DNA from: Bactrocera neohumeralis
Taxonomy: Eukaryota > Arthropoda > Insecta > Diptera > Tephritidae
Direction of reading: 5' to 3'
Length of the DNA: 64,000 nucleotides
NCBI RefSeq assembly: GCF_024586455.1
Contig: NW_026094754.1
Coordinates: 1-64,000, forward strand
Both the position numbers and the translations under genes were made by a program. Of this stretch, positions 46,508 through 55,375 are shown piece after piece (within the stretch, counting starts at the first letter, position 1; every line of letters begins with the position of its first letter). Below the pieces are notes generated by a model, which did no database searches, had not been told where the DNA came from, and saw only the letters and a list, made by a program, of their open reading frames with translations.

Positions 46508-48089
46508 GGCAGAAACATCGTATTTTGCTTCTCCCTCCGCTACGAGCGGCAAGCGTTTTGTTCTCGTTTTCATGCGAAGAATGTGGCCATTACTCAATAC
46601 GAATATGTAGTTTTGGACACATCTAACTTAATATAATTTTACGTAATATAAAATATCAAAACTGAAATCAAACTAGTAAAACTAGTTTATGTATTTATAA
46701 ATAATAGCATTCGATTCTGATTTTGCGTTAGTTTAAGAAAATGTCAAATATATTGAACACAATTTTTATAATTACTACAGTATATCGAGCCTGGCAACCC
46801 TACGTTGAGAGAGAGCAATCAATTGAGTCGTTTCTATGGGAAAAACCCCAAGTCGTTCGAAATTCTACGGTAAGCGGGCGGTAGAAGCGTTGTTGGGAAA
46901 TTATTTACATTGCGCTCTCATAAGATTCATTTGTGTATATGCGTTTGAAGAAACAGTGGTTTATAACCTGAAGTTATTATTGAAATAATTTTTTAAGGAA
47001 GCTTAAAGAAATAACCCGGTTTGAAACTTTTTGCTCCGAAAATTCTATCTATGTTTCGAAGCACATACACTTGTGCACAATTTTGTTTTTAAATGAAATT
47101 AAACAAACATAAAATAAGAAGTAGGTTATCTGATTTAAATTGTGGTACAATTATGCGTGTAGCTACAGCAAATGAAATTAAACCAAACACAGAAATTATT
47201 ATATGAAATATACTAAATTAAATGCTGTTACAAAGACATATTAAAATTATTACTAAAATACAATTTTTATTATACTTTTTGTTATTTGTCTTATATTTTA
47301 TAAATTTATAGTAGTTACAAAGAAACTTAAAATTGTTAGGCAATTTTACAGTTATTACCCACAGTGCAACTTCCCATATATGCGCGCGAATTTTGTTTTT
47401 AACCGCCGAAAACGGGTTTTTAAAAAAAGAAAATGCAAAGGCTTGTTTTTATCACAGCGAAGTGACGCTGAAGGAGTGCAGAAACAGACTGATTTTATTG
47501 AAAAGTATTTCTTAAAATGAACGTTTACAATTTACCATAAGAAATGCTTACTAAGTACTTTACATTATTAGTATCAAATTACAATGTAGTGAAATACTTA
47601 TTTCATTGTTTAAAAAATGCTTATTAAGTACTTTACATTATTTGTTTTTACAATTGTATCAATACCAAGAATTGGTATGGGAATTAATTTTATTTTGTTT
47701 ACATTTCGTTAATAACATTTACAAGTGACAGGAAATAGTATCAAATTACAATTTAGTGAAATACTTATTTCATTGTTTTATTTATTGTAGCAATGAATTC
47801 ATCTATATCGTCAGCATTTTTATATGTGGATTTTGGAGTGGCTTTATAATTAACATTGTAAGAAAGTGTATTTGGGTTGGTAGTGTTTATATATGTAACT
47901 CGCGCTCTCATTTGTAAACATGGTGTGGTAAAATACGCTGCTCTTATTTGTAAATATGAAGTGGTAAAATACGTTGTTCTCACTTCCCTCTTCATGTTTG
48001 CCCGCGATGATCCCCTCATCTAGCCCTCAAAATGTGCACTCGTGCCCGAACGGGCAAAATACCACTGATGACTAATATGCCCACCCCTG
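46508..48089. other. Right part of the island, no gene recognised
   Basis: Very AT-rich. The phrase TACTTTACATTATTAGTATC and GAAATACTTATTTCATTG recurs (47555-47600, 47625-47640, 47735-47775). A minus-strand frame at 47765-48019 ends with NADDIDEFIATINKTMK and has repeated TTYFTTSYLQIRA and AYFTTPCLQMRA; this is a short tandem duplication, not a known domain. 48020-48089 is the right inverted end. Confidence 0.5.
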
Positions 48090-48950
48090 GATTACACCAA
48101 ACTGCAATACTCAACATTAACATGAGTTTTGAATGTGAATTAGACAATAATGGTGAATATAGTACGATCCATGTGTTGTCAACTTCGATATTCACTCTTA
48201 TAAGTTGAACGCTGAATGTTTTGCCATTGTCGTCTGGTGAGCGACGCCAATAGAGAGGATATCCATCATTTCTAGTTTGTGTTTCCGAAAAAAAAGCACT
48301 TAGATATTGTTTCGAGCATTTATTGTCAGACATATAAACTGAAGTGGGATTGTGGTGTCCGCGAAGTCGATGAACCATATTGGTTTTCATCACTTCGTAT
48401 AATACTGGATCTTTCTCTGCATCAGGAATTTCCGCAGAAATGATTTCTTCAATTTGATCTAGTGTAACCAACATCCACCATCGAATGATGAAAGAATGTG
48501 TGCGTGCGGCAAACATTTCTTTTGCCACTCAACAGAGTACATCTAGCATCTAACAGCACCACATAAACATCCATTACTCCAAGATAAAGTCCATGAAACA
48601 TCGTAACTGTTGTTTGAAAAGTCGTGCTGTGACATCGTGACGATCGCTTGCTGATTGACCGCGATCCATAACTCCACACGTATGTCATCGCATCCTTGGG
48701 CTGTCAATGTATGTTGACGCTAAAAAAACCGAGCGATATTAGTGCGACCTCTTCGTAGCATCATAACAAATTTCAATCTGCAATTCACCACTTTGTGTGA
48801 AACACACATAACCACATAACGTTTTCACTGAATAATTTTCAATAATTTTTTTTTTTTAATAGCCGGAATACAGAAAACAAACGACAAATTTGAACGATTC
48901 AAATAATTGAAAAACAAACAAAAAAATTATAAAAAAAATTATATGAAAAT
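48090..48950 (-). mobile_element. Helitron D, 5' half
   Basis: Minus-strand Rep remnants: 48016-48528 has ARTHSFIIRWW (damaged His motif region), LDQIEEIISAEIPDAEKDP and DNTWIVLYSPLL; 48449-48688 is a shifted upstream part. The sequence up to GGTGTAATC at 48090-48097 is the direct continuation of the 3' half at 32572. 48840-48945 matches the 5' region of Helitron A (TAGCCGGAATA, GAACGATTCAAATAATT). The exact TC terminus is not clear; beyond about 48960 lies family 3-like repeat DNA. Confidence 0.82.
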
Positions 48951-49468
48951 TATTATTGAATAAGGCATAATCCCTCTATTACATCGGTATGTCTGTATGT
49001 TTCAAATGAAAAGACGGAAAAGTGTTTTACTCATAACAGAATAGCTTTTTGCCTAAAATTGATAAGTTTGAGCGAAAACTTGGCCTAATCTCTATATAAC
49101 TAACTAGCAGCCCGTCCCGGCCTCGCACGGGGTAGACAATTATTTATTTTTAGAAATTTGGATATAAAACACTTTTTTCACAAATATTTTTATTTGTATT
49201 AAAAAAAATCCCACAGTTATATTTGTATGTATGTTTATTTATGCTCAATTTCTTTGATGGTTTAACTGGCGGGCACTTAAATAAGTAATATTTACATAGG
49301 ATATTGTATAAATTTTTACTATGTGTTTTTAAGTAATTAGAATAAAAGCAGACTTGAATAAAATATATACAGTCTAAATTAAATGTTGACAAATTTCAAC
49401 TAAAAATGTATCTACCTATACATCTAGGTACTTCCAAGAAATTTTTGTTCGTGTAGATAGAAACTTAC

Positions 49469-50107
49469 CTAAGTATCATTATTTAGTATTTTCCTTACAA
49501 AATTATTATTATTTTGTTTGGTTTGGGAATTTAAAAATTCTTGCGAACAGTGCACTGTATCTTCGATGTTGCATACTGTGTCAATAGATTTGTAGGAATT
49601 AAATTCACCGGGTACTTTTTCCAACAATACCTGGGGACTGTTTGCAACCGGAGACGGTAATTTTCCGTCTCCAAGTTTTAGAAATTTTTGTGAGAAATTA
49701 TTATCGTCATTGTCACTTAAATGTGCTTTCATATTTGTGCGCAGATTAAGAGTTTCAATCGATTGCCATAAAGTTAATGATTTAAGGCAAGCTCGAATAA
49801 CGTCAGCTCGAGTACCTTTTGTTACAACTGGTAATATTTGACGAAAGTCTCCAGCTAAAACAAACGTCACGCCCCCCATTATACGGTCTGAGCTTCGGAT
49901 GTCTCTCAGCGTGCGCTCCACGACTTCCACGTGCGCCCTGTGGCTTATGGTGCACTCGTCCCAGATGACCAGCGAAGTGTCTTGTCGAGCACACAGATTG
50001 TTGTTTCAAAGACACAGAAAATGGTAATTTAAATGTAGAGTGAGCAGTCTTTCCATCATTTAATAAGGGTGCAGCAATTCCGGACGATGCCACTGCGACA
50101 GCTTTTT
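49469..50107 (-). pseudogene. Helitron B helicase, partial
   Basis: From 50107: VASSGIAAPLLNDGKTAHST, a frameshift, Walker B region (SLVIWDECTI on a shifted frame), then 49930-49469 with VVERTLRDIRSSDR, GGVTFVLAGDFRQILPVV and TLWQSIETLNLRTNM, then a jump (deletion) to GEFNSYKSIDTVCNIEDTVH. Walker A is missing: it should lie just upstream, where the 2.9-kb insertion starts, and is not on the other side either. Confidence 0.82.
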
Positions 50108-50374
50108 GAAGTTATACTTCTTATACGAGTTCGGAAAAGGTTGCGATAGATTCAGGTTGCGCAACCTTGCTCAATATGAATCTACGCAACCTTGTCTGCG
50201 AAGATGTTCGAGCAGCAAGCGAAGCGGTGACGACAATCGGTGAGCGTTTGTTCGTTTCTTTTGGCACAGCTCGGCTTTTCTACCAACAACACAATGTTGC
50301 CATGCTTATGCTGTTGTTGTTTTTGTAGAACAATGTTTCAACTTTTGGTTGGTGACATATTCAATTAAAAAATC

Positions 50375-50455
50375 AATTCTGTTGGGATTCGAACCTACGT
50401 ACCTACGTGCTCGTCGTAACTTTTCAAGCGCTTACCACCAAGACCACCATTGACA
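50375..50455 (-). repeat. tRNA-derived SINE head, copy 1
   Basis: On the minus strand, TGGTCTTGGTGGTAAGCGC resembles a tRNA A box with one extra base, and GGTTCGAATCCC about 35 bp downstream is a perfect B box. No full tRNA cloverleaf forms. The homology with copy 2 continues past the head (GGTTTGGTTATGCAT at 50477 and 51950). Confidence 0.6.
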
Positions 50456-51126
50456 CTTGTATTGCGTTGTCCTAATTATGGTTTGGTTATGCATAAAAGA
50501 AATATACAATGGATCGCCGATTGTTACCTCTTTCCTTGCTGCTGCTGCGCATATGTATGTTTGCATGCTTGTTCATTACTGAAGTTATACTGCTTTTTCT
50601 TTCCTTTGTCTTTCATTTCTGCGAATTCTCAACTATTTTATGTGAGCTTTTGTTGAAATACCCTGCGTTGGCCGTTGAAAAATTAAGGCTATACTTTACA
50701 GGATTATTTCTGTAGTTAGTCTTCATTTACATTTTTTGAAAATCGACCCGCGATGACGAGGTAATCGTTTTATCTGACAGCGTGAGGTTTAAGAAGTTCA
50801 TTTCTAATTTTGTCTTGTGGCATATTAGAAATGATGTGTCTTCGAAAATCGTTCGCTTACAACGGATAAAACGACTTCTGAGTGGTGATTTTAATGAATA
50901 AATTCCTTTTGGTTGAAATGCTCTGCGTTGGCCGTTGAAAAGTTAAGACTATACTTCATCGGATCATTCATTTCTTTCATTTCTTCAAAGAAATTAATGA
51001 CCTTTAGAAATATGCATATTTGCATTATTTCGTTGTCATTTCCATATTCGTAGCAATAGAATTTCTATGCATAAGTAAAGTAATGGCCACCGATTGTCAC
51101 CCCTTGCCGCTGTAGCAGCTTCGCCT

Positions 51127-51283
51127 ACAAACATGCGTAAATACATATGTATGATCGTGAATACATATCGACGCAGATTTTTGCGAGAAGCACCAGAAAG
51201 TTGTGCAATTTATGATTTTTGGCTTTTGCCATCGTCGCGAAAAGACGACTTGTTGGCAAAGGCATGCTCGGGGAGATGTTACG
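51127..51283. repeat. Direct repeat module, copy 1 (copy 2 at 52788-52951)
   Basis: Both copies read TACAAACATG(C/G)GTAAATA, then CGACGCAGATTTTTGCGAGA, AAGTTGTGCAATTTATG, and CGCGAAAAGACGACTTG up to GCATGCTCGGGGAGAT. They differ by a few bases and an indel in a TATG-rich stretch. Both lie inside the 2.9-kb element. Confidence 0.9.
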
Positions 51284-51682
51284 GCCTCTGTTTTTATGAA
51301 TGAAGCGAGATCGCTTGTGGAATTTGCAACTGCGTTCATGAATGAAATTGTTTTTGTTGTAAAATGTACTACACTTGTTCTTCGCCAATTTGGCTGCCAT
51401 ATTGACTTGTGAAGATCAATTTTTTGTTGGTGACATATTCATATGTGTACGTATATGTATCTTTGTATTCTTGTGCATTATTTGTTTGGCAATGTATGCA
51501 AATATATGTACGTATAAGTATATATGAATGTATGAACATGCAAGTCAATGCGCGCACATGGAATTAGATATTGATAAGTGATGAAAATATGATTTCAATT
51601 TCTGAACGCGCACATGCGCATACACATACATACACTCATAAGAGCATGTGCACATACACAAGATAGGATAGAAGATGTTTGC

Positions 51683-51844
51683 CTTTTAACATCGTATACT
51701 ATACAAATAAATATTTTTCTTACTAATAGAAATTAAATTTATCACAGCAATATACATAATATACATATACATAATATTGCTGTGATAAATTTAATTTCTA
51801 TTAGTAAGAAAAATATTTATTTGTATAGTATACGATGTTAAAAG
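51683..51844. repeat. Perfect palindrome, 71-bp arms, 20-bp loop
   Basis: The left arm 51683-51753 (from CTTTTAACATCG to GCAATAT) is the exact reverse complement of 51774-51844. The loop is ACATAATATACATATACATA. The arms extend with one indel into TTTGC on the outside. Transcribed either way it would give a 71-bp hairpin. Confidence 0.95.
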
Positions 51845-51854
51845 CAAACAATTA

Positions 51855-51930
51855 AAAATGTATTCTGTCGAGATTCGAACCTCATCTTGACTTTCCAAGC
51901 GCTTACCACCAACACCACCATTGACACTTA
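51855..51930 (-). repeat. tRNA-derived SINE head, copy 2
   Basis: Same organisation as copy 1: TGGTGTTGGTGGTAAGCGC and GGTTCGAATCTC on the minus strand. It begins directly outside the right arm of the palindrome. Confidence 0.6.
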
Positions 51931-53053
51931 GGTTGCGCTGACTTAAGTATGGTTTGGTTATGCATGTACATAAGAAACATACGATGGTTCTAATAATTTT
52001 GTTTAAGTATAGAAATATGCTTTTGTAAAACATTTGCTTTCGCAAACATACAGACTAATGTGCAAACGACATTGTGCTTCTACGCCGGTCAAATTTCTAT
52101 ACAAAAATCGGCTGAAATGTGTGAGAAAATAAAAAATGAACAACTAGGGCAAATAATTTTTAAAATATTTATTGACAATTAAATATAAATGAAAATACAT
52201 GTAAATTTATTGAAATTTCGTTTCGCATTTTTCGGCACTTTCAAATTAATTAATATAAGTAAAATTCACGACTTAACCCGCACACGTTTTATTCGCGCAA
52301 AATTTCCAACTTTATGAAAATTGGCGCAATTATTGACACTTCAATTTTGTGTAAAGTTTAAAACATCTTTACATATGAATATATAATATATTTGATTTTA
52401 TCGCAATTATTGACACTTGTCTTATAATATACAAAATTGGGCCAAAACGAAACAATGAAATACATAATTACTTTTGCATGTCAATGTGGAAAAGCCGACG
52501 GCAAAACGCAAAGGCATATATTGCACATATGTACATATGTACATACATACACACAAGCGATTTCTTGGTTGAAAGCAAAAATTGAAGCATGAGAAATTGA
52601 AATGCCGACGGCAAAACGAAATTGTTTACATTAATGTTAAAATTGCGAGGCGAATTCCGACGTACAATGTTAACCAATGCGGTGAATTCCCTAATTTGAA
52701 TCTATCAAATGTTCGCAGTCGAACCTGCACCTTCTCTATACTTTTAAGTTCTCTGGTCAGTTTTCATTTACTTTCTTTGCAAATCGCCTACAAACATGGG
52801 TAAATATGTATGTATGTATACGTTTGATCGTGAATACATGTCGACGCAGATTTTTGCGAGAAGCACCAGAAAGTTGTGCAATTTATGATTTTTAGCTTTT
52901 GCCATCGTCGCGAAAAGACGACTTGTTGGCAAAGGCATGCTCGGGGAGATAATAAATTATAATAAATTTATAAAATGTGAATTTAAGTTTTCTAGTTTTC
53001 TTTCATACAAAATGATATGCATTTCTTGGAATATCACTAAGAAGTATAACTTC

Positions 53054-55375
53054 ATCCGCGCGTAGGGACTCCACGCGGTACATGCGTGTTGACAAAAACA
53101 GACAACTCGTTAATATCATGCGGACGGCACGGTATCGCATGGACGATGTTTTGTTGCCGATTCGGGGAAGGCAATCCAAAATCTGCTAAATGCTTGCCGT
53201 TCAGTTCCAAAAGCTTGTTTTCTATTTGTATCAAGCCTTCGTTGTGTACGTCACAATCCTGATCTTTGAAAGTGTCCCATAATTTGAGAGGTTCAGAGGG
53301 GAAACAAAATAATAAAATCACCACAAACAGCTCTCTCGACTTTAACGGGCAGTTAGAAACCGAAGCTTCTCTCAAAGTCATCTCCCATTGGTTGTCATTT
53401 TCTAGTAAACCTAAATCTCTGCAAGCAGCTTGGCATGTTTCTTTAACAATGCCATCAACGGTTTTTAAGTCTTGGAATGATGTCGGGCCACGCACATGAT
53501 GAAGTAATATCCTGAGATAAAAGCATTCGGATTGAGAAGGATGCACGCTGTACACTCGGCCCAACGCCGCATCTTTTTTTACACCGAGATGACCGACCAC
53601 GTCTTGGCCGCGTTTCCTTCTTGAGAATTTGTTATTGGCCCATGTGTAATAATGAGGGACCTCATGATAGAGTAACGTTTTGGCAAATTCATCACTGCGA
53701 CACAGGTCAAAAAACGCCGTGAGATTCGTTTTTGGTGGATTTTCAATTACACGTTGTATATTTTCAGCTGAAAAATATACCCGTTGCCCATTTTCTAAGT
53801 GTACAGCCAAGTGTACAACGGTGGGGTGTCGATCGTGAATAGGAAACTCTAACAATCTCCACACTGCCTCCGATGTACTAATGTACCGTCCGTTCAAATA
53901 ATTTTCCACTTTGTCGTGAGCATTTCTGACACCGAAAGTGGCTTGGTCCGATCCTTTGTTGATGTATTTGCAAATATACTTAATTGCTTGGACGGTATAG
54001 CAGAATTCAACGTTTATGTAAGCATTAAAAAATTGCAATAAAATTGGAGAGTATGGAACGATCCACCTGTTGTCTATGTTGACCGCTCTGCCTCGGATGT
54101 TTAAAGTAGCGACCTGACCTCCGTTGCTGGAGTCGCGACGTCGATATACGGGATATCCGTCCTCACCGGTCTGGGTCTCATTTAAGGATCGTCGTGGGTA
54201 TTTTTTTGAGCATATGCCATTCTTTATGCATAGTGAATTCAAATTTTCTTGCCCACATGGCCCGTGTACCATATGTTTTGTGACTATGTCAAATAACACT
54301 GGGTCTTCGTCTTTATTAGGCAGCTCAGCGACGATTATTTCGTCGATCTGATCGGGCTGTATTTTTGTCTCCAGCCAAAACAACATATGACAATGCGGCA
54401 ATTCTCTTTTTTGCCGTTCAACACTAAGCATATAACATTTGACCGGTCCAAAAATCGCGTCTTTCGTGAATATTTTTATAATTTTTTCATTTTTAGAAGG
54501 AATACTCGAGCAATGAAGTAATGCCGGTCGAAAGACCGTTGGCCGGGGAAAAGTTCCTGCTTTATCTCTTCCCATTCAGGGTTGCACGTAAAAGTGACGA
54601 ATAGATCTGGCCGGCCGTGGTTGCGCACATAGGACATGGTATCATGCGTCTTTTCGTTTAGAAACCTCGCACATCCAGTAAATGATGACGGTAAGATGAC
54701 GCGCTGTCCGATGTCGGCGGCATTCACGCTTGCGTCTTGGTTCAAAGCATCACTCAGATGAATAAAGTCATCTGCTCTAAGTTTTTGTTGGTTTCGCCTT
54801 ATAAAATTTAATCGTTCCGAAATCATCTTTGCCATCATATCCACACAATATTGACTAAACAAATCCTTGTAATAGTGCAGCGAATTAAATTGACTGGTCC
54901 TAATCATTAAGCGGTATGCGTAATATTGCATGCATGATACAGTTTTATTTCTTAAGGAATCCTGCTGAGGAATAGTTAAGTAATATCCGTCGTCTCCTGA
55001 TACGAACATTAGCGGATATTGTAACGGATCACAAGCCCTATGCAATTCCGACGCTCGCTTCAGCTGCCCGTCTCTACCGTGCAGCACTATATCTCTGGGG
55101 CCTTTGTCTTCATCAACCAAGAGAACGGCCACTTCGTTGACGGAAGGCGCGTTGTATTTGCCTCGGTGTTCTGCTTGAGGTGTGTGGTCAGCGTGAATAA
55201 TTAATTTTAAATTCTCTGGAGATGTCGATTCGATACTTTGTTTAAAACTTCGTATGTAAACGTTGTGACTATTCAACATGGTCTGCAATTCGTTGATCAA
55301 ATCCAGTTTTAGCATAGGGGCCATGTTAGAGCGCAAAGATATTTTCTTGCGTCCGACTGTCAGTCCCACATTCAG
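53054..55375 (-). pseudogene. Helitron B Rep (HUH), fused to Gypsy integrase at its start
   Basis: From 55375 downward: LINELQTMLNSHNVYIRSFK, IIHADHTPQAEHRGKYNAPS, RDIVLHGRDGQLKR and YPLMFVSGDDGYYL (the region before the nuclease), LFVTFTCNPEW, then after a frameshift at about 54490 the second frame (to 53052) with LPHCHMLFWLE (His pair of HUH) and AIKYICKYINKGSDQ (two tyrosines). It ends at the 2.9-kb insertion. Catalytic residues are intact. The open frame of 372 codons (54476-55594) starts in the Gypsy integrase tail. Confidence 0.85.

Larger units (their letters stand above)
32573..48089. mobile_element. 15.5-kb composite island with hAT-like ends
   Basis: The left end is CAGGGATGGGCACAT and the right end, read inward, CAGGGGTGGGCATAT. 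Both have AGGGCTAGATGAGGGGA some 50-80 bp inside. GATTACAC is duplicated on both sides (32565-32572 and 48090-48097). The 8-bp duplication and CAGGG start fit hAT, though P elements also make 8-bp duplications. It splits the Rep frame of Helitron D; the two Rep parts join across the site when it is ignored. The interior has a P-like transposase near the left end plus nested MITE, foldback, Tigger, RTE and MULE. Removing those leaves about 6.4 kb. Confidence 0.85.
50108..53053. mobile_element. 2.9-kb non-coding element with perfect 16-bp inverted ends
   Basis: The left end is GAAGTTATACTTCTTA (50108-50123) and the right end is its exact reverse complement (53038-53053). It lies exactly between Helitron Rep and helicase, replacing about 70 codons that include Walker A. 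No protein homology is visible inside. It contains two tRNA-like SINE heads, a 71-bp perfect palindrome, a 53-bp cruciform-like sequence at the left end and several direct repeats. I see no target duplication, so the family is unknown; a large MITE-like mosaic is the best description. Confidence 0.7.
49104..55375 (-). mobile_element. Helitron B, 5'-truncated and interrupted
   Basis: The 3' end on the minus strand is ...CCCCGTGCGAGGCCGGGACGGG region followed by CTGCTAG at 49104 and T outside; a CCCGT/ACGGG stem lies about 8 bp before the end, the usual Helitron hairpin. Helicase sequence is at 49469-50110 and Rep at 53047-55375; a 2.9-kb element sits between. The 5' end is missing: the Rep frame runs straight into the integrase of a Gypsy retrotransposon. 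This is a different subfamily from A, C and D. Confidence 0.82.

Noticed and set aside
47333..47515. Short plus-strand gene inside the island
   Set aside because: 60 codons, no domain, no splice context, AT-rich surroundings.
50375..50455. Functional tRNA gene
   Set aside because: A and B boxes are present, but no acceptor stem or full cloverleaf could be drawn, and a second copy exists, which fits a SINE better.
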